A DNA stretch of 64,000 nt, taken from positions 1 through 64,000 of the forward strand of contig JAXLZK010000006.1 of the NCBI GenBank assembly GCA_046350935.1, written 5' to 3'. A program made the translations under genes and the position numbers. Origin of the DNA: Nitrobium sp046350935. GTDB lineage: Bacteria > Nitrospirota > Thermodesulfovibrionia > Thermodesulfovibrionales > Dissulfurispiraceae. Below the pieces are notes generated by a model. It was given only the letters and a program-made list of their open reading frames with translations, was not told where the DNA came from and did not search any database. This document shows, in pieces, positions 16,568 to 25,056 of this stretch (positions within the stretch are counted from its first letter, which is position 1; the number at the start of each line of letters is the position of its first letter).

Positions 16568-18097
16568 CTACGCGGCCGCTTCCTTCGCCGCCTTTTTGTT
16601 CGCGTACATCTGCTGCGCGATGCTCAGCACGTTGTTCACCAGCCAGTAGAGCACCAGCCCCGACGGGAAGCTCAGAAACATGAAGGTGAAGACGACCGGC
16701 ATGATCATCATCAGCTTCTGCTGGGTCGGGTCCACGGTGGAAGGGGTCATCTTCTGCTGGATCACCATGGTAATGCCCATTACGATAGGCAGGATATAGT
16801 AGGGGTCCTTTGCGGAGAGGTCCTGCACCCAGAGCAGGAAGGGGGCGCCCCGGAGCTCGATCGAGACGAGGAGCACCTTGTAGAGGGCGAAGAACACGGG
16901 TATCTGAAGGAGCATGGGCAGGCATCCCCCCATGGGGTTCACCTTGTGTTTCTTATAGATCCCCATGAGCTCCTGCTGCATTCTCTGCGGGTCGTTCTTG
17001 TATTTTTCCCTGATTTCCGTCATCTTCGGCTGGATGGCCTGGAGCTTTTTCATGGAGGCCTGGCCCTTGTTGATCAGGGGAATAAAGGGTATCCTGACCA
17101 ACACGGTAAGAATGATAATGGCAACCCCGTAGTTGCGGAAGATGCTGTAGAAAAATTTCAGGACCCAGAACAAAGGCCGGGCGATGATGGAGAAAAACCC
17201 GAAATCGACGATGTGTTCGAGACCCACTCCCCACCTCTTCAGGCGGTCATGCTCCTTGGGTCCCGCGTAGACGAGATAGGAAGAGCTGCCGGCGGGCATT
17301 CTCATGGCCGCTACCGCTTCGCCGTCCTTGCTCCAGACCTTCACCTCTTCCACCGGCGTCCGGGGGACGAGGGCGGAGAAAAAGTATTTGTCCTCCTCCG
17401 CGATCCATTTGATGCCGTCCTTCAGGGACTTCGGCTCCTTCAGGTCCTTCACCTTATACTCGATCCTGTCCGCATCCTTGAGAATCACGGGGCCGAAATG
17501 GACGGAATCGTCCTTGTGATATATCCCGAAATCCCTCCCGAGGGTGATCCAGTACGAGGGGGTGCCCTTTACCTCGTCCTTCAGGTCGAAGCCGTAGGCA
17601 TCGTTATGGAACGTATAGGTCCTGCGGAGTGAATAGCCTTCGGACGCATACTCAAACACCAGGGAGGCCGTTTTTTGCCCGGGAGTAAGCCTGATATCGC
17701 CGCCGGATACGGAAAAAGCGACGGCGGAGAACTGGAAGCCGTCATCCACGCCCAGAGAGAGGGGAAGGGCCGCTCCGTCGCCTTTCAACACGATGGGCTT
17801 TCCGTCCTTGTCTTTGTAGTGCTTCAGACTGACGCTCTTCAGCGCTCCTCCCCGGGTGGTGAGAACAGCGGTAAAGAGCTCGTTCTCCACTGTTACGTCC
17901 TTTGCCTTTTCCGCACTCTCTGCCGGGACCGCCGCCCTCGAAGGAAGGGGAGCCGGGGAAGGAGAGGGAGTGGTCTCCTGCACCGCGCCCTTACCGGGGG
18001 CCGGCTGCGGAGGGGCCGCCTGCTTTGCAAAGAAATACTGATAGACGATCAATATTGCGACCGAGATCGTAATGGCAAGTAATGTTCTTTTTTCCAT
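16568..18097 (-). CDS. yidC: Membrane protein insertase YidC
   Basis: A 509-residue insertase. After the first membrane segment (LLAITISVAILIVYQYFF, residues 5-22) comes a Pro/Ala linker, then the large periplasmic beta-supersandwich domain typical of Gram-negative YidC (to about residue 310), and the conserved C-terminal core with KFFYSIFRNYGVAIIILTVLVRIPFIPL, NPMGGCLPMLLQIPVFFALYKVL and the last helices. The tail is Lys/Ala-rich. It inserts respiratory and ATP synthase subunits with or without Sec. ATG at 18097 is chosen because AAAGGA precedes it; upstream codons in frame overlap yidD. It is last in rpmH-yidD-yidC. Confidence 0.97.
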   Translation of the reverse strand: MEKRTLLAITISVAILIVYQYFFAKQAAPPQPAPGKGAVQETTPSPSPAPLPSRAAVPAESAEKAKDVTVENELFTAVLTTRGGALKSVSLKHYKDKDGKPIVLKGDGAALPLSLGVDDGFQFSAVAFSVSGGDIRLTPGQKTASLVFEYASEGYSLRRTYTFHNDAYGFDLKDEVKGTPSYWITLGRDFGIYHKDDSVHFGPVILKDADRIEYKVKDLKEPKSLKDGIKWIAEEDKYFFSALVPRTPVEEVKVWSKDGEAVAAMRMPAGSSSYLVYAGPKEHDRLKRWGVGLEHIVDFGFFSIIARPLFWVLKFFYSIFRNYGVAIIILTVLVRIPFIPLINKGQASMKKLQAIQPKMTEIREKYKNDPQRMQQELMGIYKKHKVNPMGGCLPMLLQIPVFFALYKVLLVSIELRGAPFLLWVQDLSAKDPYYILPIVMGITMVIQQKMTPSTVDPTQQKLMMIMPVVFTFMFLSFPSGLVLYWLVNNVLSIAQQMYANKKAAKEAAA

Positions 18098-18114
18098 GTA
18101 AGGTCCTTTAGTGC

Positions 18115-18324
18115 TTATCGCACGGGGTCGTACCCGCCCGGATGAAAGGGGTGGCACTTCACAATCCTCTTCAGGGCGAGCCGGCAGCCCTTCACCGCGC
18201 CGTATTTTTCCAGCGCCTCGATGGAATATTCCGAGCAGGAGGGAGTGAACCTGCAACTGGAGGGCAACAGAGGGGAAAGCAGGTATCGGTACAGTTTTAC
18301 AAGAGCGATGAGAACGATTTTCAC
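18115..18324 (-). CDS. yidD: Membrane protein insertion efficiency factor YidD
   Basis: A 69-residue protein with the invariant pattern KLYRYLLSPLLPSSCRFTPSCSEYS and the C-terminal CHPFHPGGYDP. YidD sits at the inner membrane near YidC and improves insertion. The start is GTG at 18322-18324. It is 16 bases after rpmH and 17 bases before yidC. In most bacteria rnpA lies between rpmH and yidD; here there is no room for it. Confidence 0.96.
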   Translation of the reverse strand: MKIVLIALVKLYRYLLSPLLPSSCRFTPSCSEYSIEALEKYGAVKGCRLALKRIVKCHPFHPGGYDPVR

Positions 18325-18340
18325 CGCGTGGGGCGCTCCG

Positions 18341-18481
18341 TTACCCGGCCAGACGTTTTCTGCCCTTGGCGCGTCTTCTCTTCACTATCTTCCTGCCGGC
18401 GCTGCTGCTCATCCGGGTGAGAAAGCCGTGTGTTTTCTTCCTTCTGCTTTTATGCGGATTGTATGTCGTGTACGTACCCAT
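18341..18481 (-). CDS. rpmH: 50S ribosomal protein L34
   Basis: A 46-residue, highly basic protein beginning MGTYTTYNP and containing RKKTHGFLTRM and the C-terminal RRRAKGRKRLAG, diagnostic for L34. GGAGG lies 8 bases before the ATG at 18481. It is the first gene of the rpmH-yidD-yidC operon under a near-consensus promoter. The N-terminus (GTYTTYNPHKS) differs a little from the common KRTYQPS form. Confidence 0.95.
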   Translation of the reverse strand: MGTYTTYNPHKSRRKKTHGFLTRMSSSAGRKIVKRRRAKGRKRLAG

Positions 18482-18514
18482 TTTTCAGCCTCCGGGATAA
18501 AGTAGTGAAACAAA

Positions 18515-18544
18515 ATTATAAATATTTCCGCCCTTGAAAGTCAA
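18515..18544 (-). promoter_or_regulatory. rpmH operon promoter
   Basis: TTGACT at 18544-18539, 18-base spacer, perfect TATAAT at 18520-18515 on the minus strand, about 34 bases before the rpmH ATG. Confidence 0.8.
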
Positions 18545-18550
18545 TCGAAA

Positions 18551-18567
18551 CCCTTGCCCGGCAAGGG
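18551..18567 (-). terminator. Possible terminator of the LivK-type gene
   Basis: CCCTTG/CAAGGG stem with a CCGGG-type loop (extendable to 8 bp), followed on the minus strand by TTTCGATT. It lies 39 bases past the end of the binding-protein gene and just upstream of the rpmH -35 box. The U tract is poor. Confidence 0.5.
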
Positions 18568-18605
18568 AGGCTCCTGACGCCCGCTTTGTTCCTCTCCACG
18601 GCCCC

Positions 18606-19778
18606 TCAGGGCTTCCAAAACTCCTCGAACCTGCCGTTCCGGGTGACCCACACCACATAGGGCAATTGGGACACATCCCCCCTCTCGGTGAATTTGATTT
18701 TCCCAAGGGCTCCGGAAAACTCCATGGAGTGCAGCGTATCGCTCACCGCCTTGCCCTCAGTGGTCCCCGCCTCCCGTATCGCGGTCAGAAGGATGTTGAT
18801 CGCATCGTAGGCGTAAATGGAATAAGGCCCCAGCTCCCCGTACTTCGCCGTGTATTTCTCGATGAACGCCTTCGCCGAGGGGATGGCGTGGGGGTCAGGG
18901 CTGAAGGTAAGATAGGTGCCTTCCGCTGATTTCTCCCCCGCGATTTCAACGAACTTCGGATCGATGCTGCCGTCGCCGCTCAGGAAAGGGGCGGTCAGGT
19001 TGATCTCCCTCGCCTGCTTCACGAGGAGTCCCGTCTCTGGGTAGATTCCCCCGAAAAACACCAGGTCGGGGCGCTTCTCCCGCACCGCGGTAAGGACGGG
19101 TTTGAAGTCCTTGTCCCCTTTCGTGACGCCTCCGTAGTACACGACCTCCACGCCGGCGCCGAGATTTTTCCTGAACAGGTCGGCAAAGCCCTGGCCGTAG
19201 GTTGTCTTGTCATGGAGGACCGCCGCCTTTCTGACATTCAGCCGGGCCCGGGCGAAATCCGACGCCACCTTGCCCTGCTGCTCGTCCGTTCCGCATACCC
19301 GGAAAACTCCCCGGTAGCCCCGCCCGGTGAGCAAGGGGTTCGTCGAGGCGGGAGTGATCATGGGGAGGTTCGCCCGGTTATAGACGTCGGAAGCCGGAAT
19401 GGAGCAGCTGGAGTTGAAATGGCCGATAATGCCCGCCACGCCGTCATTCACCAGTTTATTTGCCACCGACACCGCCTGTTTCGGGTCGGCCTGGTCATCG
19501 CCCACAACGATCTCGATCTTCTTCCCGAGGACTCCGCCTTTCGCGTTCCACTCCTCCACCGCAATGTCGATCCCATTTTTGAAGTCGTTCCCCATCTTCG
19601 CCTCGGCGCCCGTCATCTGGGCCGCGACCCCTACCTTGATGACTTCCTCTTTTTTCACGCAGCCCGGCGCCAGCAGGGCAAGACCCGACAGGGCCAAAAA
19701 AAGGACTGCCCCCGTGAGGGATGCTCCTTTTCGTATGAGACGGATGCTGCGCTCCCGGTTCGTGCTTTTACCTCTCAT
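18606..19778 (-). CDS. Branched-chain amino acid ABC transporter substrate-binding lipoprotein (LivJ/LivK type)
   Basis: A 390-residue periplasmic binding protein with lipobox LAPGC at about residues 36-40. Family features: KVGVAAQMTGAEAKMGNDFKNG, AVEEWNAKGGVLGKKIEIVVGDDQADPKQAV, PASTNPLLTGRGYRGVFRVCGTD and GDGSIDPKFVEIAG. The fold is Peripla_BP_6. The ligand is probably an amino acid or small amide, but no permease or ATPase genes adjoin, so it may serve a transporter elsewhere. Its start overlaps the end of thiE by 11 bases, which places it in the accBC-thiE transcript, an unusual location. Confidence 0.92.
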   Translation of the reverse strand: MRGKSTNRERSIRLIRKGASLTGAVLFLALSGLALLAPGCVKKEEVIKVGVAAQMTGAEAKMGNDFKNGIDIAVEEWNAKGGVLGKKIEIVVGDDQADPKQAVSVANKLVNDGVAGIIGHFNSSCSIPASDVYNRANLPMITPASTNPLLTGRGYRGVFRVCGTDEQQGKVASDFARARLNVRKAAVLHDKTTYGQGFADLFRKNLGAGVEVVYYGGVTKGDKDFKPVLTAVREKRPDLVFFGGIYPETGLLVKQAREINLTAPFLSGDGSIDPKFVEIAGEKSAEGTYLTFSPDPHAIPSAKAFIEKYTAKYGELGPYSIYAYDAINILLTAIREAGTTEGKAVSDTLHSMEFSGALGKIKFTERGDVSQLPYVVWVTRNGRFEEFWKP

Positions 19779-20418
19779 TTTCCCTCCCCCCCTCTTTCAG
19801 GTGTTCATTTCCTGCATAGGCCGCTTTCAGGAGCCTCTCCGCGTTCTCCTTCGGATCGCCGCAGAACAGCCCGGAAGAAACCGCCGCTCCCCAGCATCCC
19901 GCAGCAAAAACGGAAGCGGCATTCTCCGCCTTTATGCCGCCGATGGCGATCACGGGTATCTTTACCGCCTCCCGGATCTCCCTCAGCGCCTCCACCCCTT
20001 TCGGCTCTCCGACTTCCTTTGTGGTGGTGGAGAAGACGGATCCGAAGCCGATATAATCGGCGCCTCCTCTCTCCGCTTCCACGGCCTCGCGAAGGGAGTG
20101 GGTCGATATGCCGATGATCCTGCCTCCCATGATCTTCTTCGCTTCGGCAAGGGGGAGGTCGTCCTGGCCCAGGTGGACGCCGTCGGCATCCACGGCAAGG
20201 GCGAGGTCCGCATAGTCATTCACGATGAAACATGCCCCGAAGCGGCGGGTCAGCTCCCGCAGCTCCAGCGCTTCGCCGTACAACTCCCTCTTTGTCTTGC
20301 CCTTTTCCCGGTACTGGATCCAGCGGACCCCCGCTTCCAGGAGCGTGCGGACAACGGCGCCGAGGGGCTTTCCGGCCCGCGCATCGGTGATGAAGCAGAG
20401 GCGGCCGATCCCTTGCAT
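19768..20418 (-). CDS. thiE: Thiamine-phosphate synthase
   Basis: A 216-residue TIM barrel that joins HMP-pyrophosphate and thiazole phosphate. Key segments are IQYREKG (pyrophosphate-binding region, about residues 34-40), FIVNDYADLALAVDADGVHLGQDDLP, GISTHSLREA, YIGFGSVFSTTTK and VIAIGGIKAENAASV. Length is normal. It starts 6 bases after accC. No other thi gene is in the window. Confidence 0.96.
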   Translation of the reverse strand: MQGIGRLCFITDARAGKPLGAVVRTLLEAGVRWIQYREKGKTKRELYGEALELRELTRRFGACFIVNDYADLALAVDADGVHLGQDDLPLAEAKKIMGGRIIGISTHSLREAVEAERGGADYIGFGSVFSTTTKEVGEPKGVEALREIREAVKIPVIAIGGIKAENAASVFAAGCWGAAVSSGLFCGDPKENAERLLKAAYAGNEHLKEGGRENER

Positions 20419-20424
20419 CCCCGG

Positions 20425-21807
20425 TCAGCCCAGCGCCTCCACCGGCTTCGCTCCGTTTCCGGACTGCCGGGACATCCTTTCGATGAAATCGGTATTGAAA
20501 TTGCCTTTGATGAAGTCGGGATGGTTGAAAACCCTCCGGTGGAAGGGGATGGTAGTCTTGATGCCCTCGACGACGAATTCGTCCAGGGCCCTTTTCATCC
20601 GGGCGATCGCCTCCTCGCGGGTTTTGCCCTTTACAATCAGCTTTGCGATCATGGAATCGTACTGGGAAGGCACCACCCACCCGCTGTAGGCGGCAGTATC
20701 GATCCGCACGCCGGGTCCTCCCGGCTGCATGAAGTGCGTCAGTTTTCCCGGGGAGGGAATGAATTTGTCGGGATCCTCGGCATTGATCCTGCATTCGATG
20801 ACATGACCCGACGCCCGTATCTGGTTCTGCTTGTATGACAGCGGGAACCCCGCGGCGATCCGTATCTGCTCCTTCACGATATCCACACCGGTCAGCTCTT
20901 CGGTGACGGGATGCTCCACCTGGACCCGTGTGTTGATCTCCATGAAATAGATGTTCTGATCCTGGTCGACGATGAACTCGATGGTCCCCACGTTCCGGTA
21001 CTTCATCGCCTTCGCCGCCCGGACCGCGAGCTCCCCGATCTTCTTACGGAACTTCTCCGTCGCTATGGGAGAAGGGGATTCCTCGATGAGCTTCTGGTGC
21101 CTCCTCTGCACGGAGCAGTCGCGCTCCCCGAGATGGATGACGTTCCCCTTCCCGTCCGCGATGATCTGCACTTCGATATGGCGGATCGAGGAAAGGTACT
21201 TCTCTACGTAGAGCTCGCTGCTCCCGAAGGCGGTCAGGGACTCCCTCTGCGCCATGTGGAACGACGTGGAGAGCTCCTCCTCCTCGTTGACGATGCGCAT
21301 CCCCCGTCCGCCCCCTCCTGCGGAGGCCTTGACGATGACGGGAAACCCTATCTTTTTCGCGATCTTCAGCACCAGCTCTTCCGAGGCCACGGGACCGTCG
21401 CTCCCCGGCACCACGGGGATGCCCCGCCTCTTCATGATCTGGCGGGCCTTCGCCTTGTCGCCCCCCATGCGCAGGGTTTCGGGACTCGGCCCGATGAAGA
21501 CGATGCCCGACGTGGCGCAGGCCTCCGCGAGCTGCGGGTTCTCGGACAGGAAGCCGTATCCGGGATGGATGGCCTCGGAGTCGGTAAGCTCTGCGGCGCT
21601 CAGGATTGCGGGTATATTGAGGTAGCTCTGCGCCGGGACCGCGGGACCGATGCAGATGGACTCATCAGCCAGTTTTACATGGAGAGACTCCCTCTCGATA
21701 TCCGAAAAGATAGCGACGGTCCTGATGCCCAGCTCCCTGCAGGCCCGGATCACCCGCACCGCTATCTCTCCGCGGTTCGCAATCAGTATCTTTTTAAAGA
21801 GTTCCAT
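20425..21807 (-). CDS. accC: Acetyl-CoA carboxylase, biotin carboxylase subunit
   Basis: A 460-residue ATP-grasp enzyme that carboxylates biotin on AccB. It shows the N-terminal KILIANRGEIAVRVIRAC, the glycine-rich loop KASAGGGGRGMRIV, ERDCSVQRRHQKLIEESPS, the metal- and ATP-binding FMEINTRVQVEHPVTE, and C-terminal RINAEDP. Length is typical (about 447). It lies 64 bases after accB, the usual accBC pair; accA and accD are not in the window. Confidence 0.98.
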   Translation of the reverse strand: MELFKKILIANRGEIAVRVIRACRELGIRTVAIFSDIERESLHVKLADESICIGPAVPAQSYLNIPAILSAAELTDSEAIHPGYGFLSENPQLAEACATSGIVFIGPSPETLRMGGDKAKARQIMKRRGIPVVPGSDGPVASEELVLKIAKKIGFPVIVKASAGGGGRGMRIVNEEEELSTSFHMAQRESLTAFGSSELYVEKYLSSIRHIEVQIIADGKGNVIHLGERDCSVQRRHQKLIEESPSPIATEKFRKKIGELAVRAAKAMKYRNVGTIEFIVDQDQNIYFMEINTRVQVEHPVTEELTGVDIVKEQIRIAAGFPLSYKQNQIRASGHVIECRINAEDPDKFIPSPGKLTHFMQPGGPGVRIDTAAYSGWVVPSQYDSMIAKLIVKGKTREEAIARMKRALDEFVVEGIKTTIPFHRRVFNHPDFIKGNFNTDFIERMSRQSGNGAKPVEALG

Positions 21808-21871
21808 TCCTCACCTCAGGCAGGGGAGAGCAGGGAGTCGGCTCCTGCCCCTCCGCTTCCGCTAGTTATTT

Positions 21872-22321
21872 TCAGACCGGCTCAATGAGGAAGAGCGGCT
21901 CGCCGTACTCCACCGGATGACCGTTGTCCACCAGTATCCTGACCACCACTCCGTCCACTTCGTTCTCGATCTCGTTCATGAGCTTCATCGCCTCGATGAT
22001 GCAGAGCACCTGGCCCTTCCGCACCCGGGAGCCCACGTCCACGAAGGGCTCCGACTCGGGGGAGGGGGAGCGGTAAAAGGTCCCTACGATGGGGGAGGTC
22101 ACGGTGAAGAGCTTTCCCTCCTCCTCTGCGGCTTCTTCTCGTATCTGTTTCGTTTCCTTTGTATCTTTTTTCTCGGACAGGATGGACTGCTGGACGTCGA
22201 GGTGCCCGAAGAACTTCTCCCTCTTGATCTTTACCTTCGTGCCCTCTTTCTCGATCTGCAACTCGGTGATGTCCGTCTCCTTCAATAACTCCATCAACTC
22301 CTTCAGGTCCTCAAGTTCCAT
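21872..22321 (-). CDS. accB: Biotin carboxyl carrier protein of acetyl-CoA carboxylase
   Basis: A 149-residue protein: a helical N-terminus (residues 1-40), an acidic linker, and the biotinyl domain from about residue 73 (SPIVGTFYRSPSPESEPFVDVGSRVRKGQ) with the biotin-attachment motif EAMKLMNEI, the target lysine being K113. It donates carboxybiotin to AccAD for malonyl-CoA synthesis. It lies between efp and accC, the same order as in many bacteria (pepQ-efp-accB-accC). Confidence 0.98.
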   Translation of the reverse strand: MELEDLKELMELLKETDITELQIEKEGTKVKIKREKFFGHLDVQQSILSEKKDTKETKQIREEAAEEEGKLFTVTSPIVGTFYRSPSPESEPFVDVGSRVRKGQVLCIIEAMKLMNEIENEVDGVVVRILVDNGHPVEYGEPLFLIEPV

Positions 22322-22406
22322 CGACTCCCCTCCTCGGAAGCGCAGCGTTTCGTGCCGGTGCCGGACTCAGACGGACACCGGCGGCAGCGGCACCAGGCAA
22401 CAGGTC

Positions 22407-22967
22407 CTATTTTACCTTCTCGATGTACTCCGACGTCCTCGTGTCGATTTTCAGCGTGTCTCCTATTCCGATATGGAAGGGAACCTTCACCACTGCGCCC
22501 GATTCAAGCTTTGCGGGCTTGCTGCTCCCCGAGGCAGTATCCCCGCGGAACGCAGGCTCCGTCTCCACCACCTTCAATTCGACGAACATGGGGGCCTCCA
22601 CCGTCATCGGCGTTTCTTTATAATAGAGGATCTTCACCGTCATGTTTTCCTTGATGAACTTCTTTACCTCGCCCAGCTGCGCGTCGGTGAGGGGAATCTG
22701 TTCGTACGTCTCGGTATCCATGAAGTAGTGCATGCCGTCCTGGACATAGAGGTACTGCATCTCCTTTTCTTCGAGTGCGGGGGGCTCGAACTTCTCTCCG
22801 GACCGGAACGTGTCTTCGAGCACGTTGCCCGTCCTGAGGCTCTTCAGCTTCGTCCGTACGACGGCGCCGCCCCTCCCCATCTTCACGTGCTGGAAATCCA
22901 CGATTTCACAAGGCTCTCCCTTGTATTCTATTTTTGCTCCCTTTCTGAAATCACTCGTTGCGATCAC
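22407..22967 (-). CDS. efp: Elongation factor P, with Arg at the tip
   Basis: A 186-residue three-domain factor that rescues ribosomes stalled at polyproline. KOW-like domain I contains YKGEPCEIVDFQHVK, then the loop that reaches the peptidyl transferase centre reads KMGRGGAVVRTKL, so the tip residue is Arg32 instead of the common Lys in PGKG. Domains II and III are complete (LEDTFRSGEKFEPP; GDTLKIDTRTSEYIEKVK). The start is GTG at 22965-22967, overlapping the pepQ stop by one base, with GGAGGA inside the pepQ end as its ribosome binding site. Confidence 0.97.
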   Translation of the reverse strand: MIATSDFRKGAKIEYKGEPCEIVDFQHVKMGRGGAVVRTKLKSLRTGNVLEDTFRSGEKFEPPALEEKEMQYLYVQDGMHYFMDTETYEQIPLTDAQLGEVKKFIKENMTVKILYYKETPMTVEAPMFVELKVVETEPAFRGDTASGSSKPAKLESGAVVKVPFHIGIGDTLKIDTRTSEYIEKVK

Positions 22968-24067
22968 TATCGTCCTCCTTCATATTTTCGTGCAGCTCCA
23001 ATGACTTCCAGGTCCCTGCCGAGAGTGGTAAGGAGCTCTGCCGTATCTTTTTGTACCGCCACCATATCTTCGATGCGCACTCCCCCCAGGCCCGGCAGAT
23101 AGATCCCCGGTTCGATGGTGAAAACCATTCCCGGAGCGATCCGCTCGTTTCGCATCGGGGAGACGCGGGGATTCTCATGCACGTCGAGGCCCACCCCGTG
23201 CCCTGTGCCGTGGCCGAAGTATTCGCCGTATCCGGCCTTCTGTATGACCGCCCGGGCGGCCCGATCGACGCCCCTCGTCTGCGCTCCCGCCCGGGCGGCG
23301 CGCAGCGCCGCCTCCCGCGCCTCGTTCACGACTGCGTAGATTCGGGTCTTCTCGGAGAGGGAGCCGCCTGCCATGAGCAGGGTCCTTGTCATATCGGAGT
23401 AATACCCTTCCGCCTCCCCGCCCCAGTCAATTATAACAAAATCACCCTTTTCAATTTTCTTGTCGGTCGGCTGAGCGTGGGGCAGGGCAGCGTTCCCGCC
23501 GGAAGCGACTATTATATCAAAAGGGACGGTCCTGCATCCCTCCTTTTTGAGGTGTTCCTCGAGCCGCAGGGCGACCTCCCGCTCCCGGGCGCCGACCCGT
23601 ATGCGGGGTTTTACGGAGAGAAAGGCCCTTTCCGCCCTCCCGACCGCCTTCCGTATCGCTTCGAGCTCCTGGTCGTCTTTTCTCTTCCGCAGGTCCTCCA
23701 GAAGGTCTTTGACGGGCACCGGCTCAACCGGCAGCCTCTTCAGTGTTGAATAGAAGTCGAAGGAGAGGGAGGCCTCGAACCCGAGGCGCTTCACCCCCAG
23801 TTTTTTCAGCAGGGAGCGGAGCAGGTCGATTCTTTTGCCCTTCTCGATCCCTGTCTCATAATGGAAGACCTCCCGCGCCGTCTGTTCCTGGTAGCGGAAG
23901 TCGGTAAAGAAGAGCCCCGCGTCCCTTGTCAGCAGCACAAAGGCTGAGGAGCCGGTAAACCCCGTCAGGTAGCGGATGTTCTTGAGGGAGCTGATAAAAA
24001 AAGCATCGATCCCCTTCGCCTTCAGCGCCTTCTGGACAGCCTTTCTCCTCGCTTCGATCCCGTTCAT
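22967..24067 (-). CDS. Xaa-Pro aminopeptidase/dipeptidase family metallopeptidase (M24B)
   Basis: A 366-residue pita-bread peptidase. The creatinase-like N-terminal domain (residues 1-130, LTGFTGSSAFVLL) precedes the catalytic domain with metal ligands in DWGGEAEGYYSDMTRTL (two Asp), HGTGHGVGLDVHE (His), FTIEPGIY (Glu) and GVRIEDMV (Glu). It cleaves peptides next to proline. ATG at 24067 is preferred over a GTG 9 bases upstream because AAGGGG sits at the right distance. Neighbouring efp is the usual partner in bacteria. Confidence 0.93.
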   Translation of the reverse strand: MNGIEARRKAVQKALKAKGIDAFFISSLKNIRYLTGFTGSSAFVLLTRDAGLFFTDFRYQEQTAREVFHYETGIEKGKRIDLLRSLLKKLGVKRLGFEASLSFDFYSTLKRLPVEPVPVKDLLEDLRKRKDDQELEAIRKAVGRAERAFLSVKPRIRVGAREREVALRLEEHLKKEGCRTVPFDIIVASGGNAALPHAQPTDKKIEKGDFVIIDWGGEAEGYYSDMTRTLLMAGGSLSEKTRIYAVVNEAREAALRAARAGAQTRGVDRAARAVIQKAGYGEYFGHGTGHGVGLDVHENPRVSPMRNERIAPGMVFTIEPGIYLPGLGGVRIEDMVAVQKDTAELLTTLGRDLEVIGAARKYEGGR

Positions 24068-24084
24068 GGAGAGCACCCCTTTTC

Positions 24085-25056
24085 CTACCGCCGGTCCTGG
24101 AGGGGAAACCGGCCCTTGATGGTATCCAGAAAGACGGAGAGCCGGCTTACCACCGCATCCTTTCTGCCGGCGGCCAGGTAGAGCACGAACCGGTCATGTA
24201 CGGCGTCCGACAGATGGGAGAGGCGCTGCACCGCCCGCTCCCTCCTGCCGAGGAGCGGATAGCGGGCGAAATGGTCATGGATAGCGCCGGAGAGGCGGTG
24301 CAGCCGTTCCACCGCGCGCTCCCTGTCGCCGCCGTCCAGCTTCAGGAGCGCACGCAGCTCTTCCCTCCTCTGCAGGACGAGACGGTCGTCGGGACGGAGC
24401 GCGAGGAGGGAGCGGTACCTCTCCATCGCTCTTCCGTAATGCCCCTCCGCAACGGCTTGGTCCGCCTCCCGGAGCGCTTCTCCCCCCGGAGCCTCTCCTG
24501 CACCGCTCTGCAGGGGCGGGGCGCTCTCCCCGCCGCCGGTCGCCTCTTCGACGGGAGAGGGGCCAGACAGCTCCGCTTCCCGGACACCTTCCTCCTCAGT
24601 CTCCTGCGCTTCTTCCTCTGCGGAAGCGGTTGCGAGGGCGTCCAGGAAGGCGGCTGCTTCAGCGTCGTAGGGGTCGAGCTCCAGGACTCTCCTGTATTCT
24701 TCGGCAGCCTCTTTCCCTCTGTTCAGCCTGTGGTACGCTTCGGCGAGCCCTCTGCGCGCGGGGAGGCTCCGGGGAGAGACGCGGAGCGCCTCGAGGAACT
24801 CGCCCCTCGCCTCCGGGAGCAGGGCAGCGGAGAGATACCGCTTCCCCAGGGCGACGCGGCCGGGGCCGAAACCGGGGTTCCTCTGCACCCCTTCGCGGAG
24901 TATCGAGAGGGACTCCTCCTCCCTCCCTCTTCTCCCGAGCTCCTCAGCAAGGGACAGGAAGAGCCGCGACGAGGGCCTCCTGCGCACCTGCTCCTCCAGC
25001 CTTTCCAGATAGGAGCTCCCCTGCATCGCTCCGGCTTCAGAATGCGCCTGTTCCAC
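24085..25056 (-). CDS. TPR-repeat protein of unknown function
   Basis: A 323-residue, Arg/Glu/Leu-rich protein. Tetratricopeptide-like repeats fill residues 10-135 (for example AEELGRRGREEESLSILREGVQRNPGFGPGRVALG and EYRRVLELDPYDAEA), then an acidic Glu/Pro/Gly linker at about 140-195, one more repeat, and two near-identical short helical units at the end (RLHRLSGAIHDHF and RLSHLSDAVHDRF). No signal peptide is seen. GTG at 25056 has GGGAG 7 bases upstream and overlaps the coaBC end by 20 bases. It probably mediates protein contacts. Confidence 0.8.
   Translation of the reverse strand: MEQAHSEAGAMQGSSYLERLEEQVRRRPSSRLFLSLAEELGRRGREEESLSILREGVQRNPGFGPGRVALGKRYLSAALLPEARGEFLEALRVSPRSLPARRGLAEAYHRLNRGKEAAEEYRRVLELDPYDAEAAAFLDALATASAEEEAQETEEEGVREAELSGPSPVEEATGGGESAPPLQSGAGEAPGGEALREADQAVAEGHYGRAMERYRSLLALRPDDRLVLQRREELRALLKLDGGDRERAVERLHRLSGAIHDHFARYPLLGRRERAVQRLSHLSDAVHDRFVLYLAAGRKDAVVSRLSVFLDTIKGRFPLQDRR

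Noticed and set aside
16156..16683. A 175-codon plus-strand open frame between ada and yidC
   Set aside because: It overlaps the yidC end on the other strand, has mixed composition and no recognisable motif or ribosome binding site.
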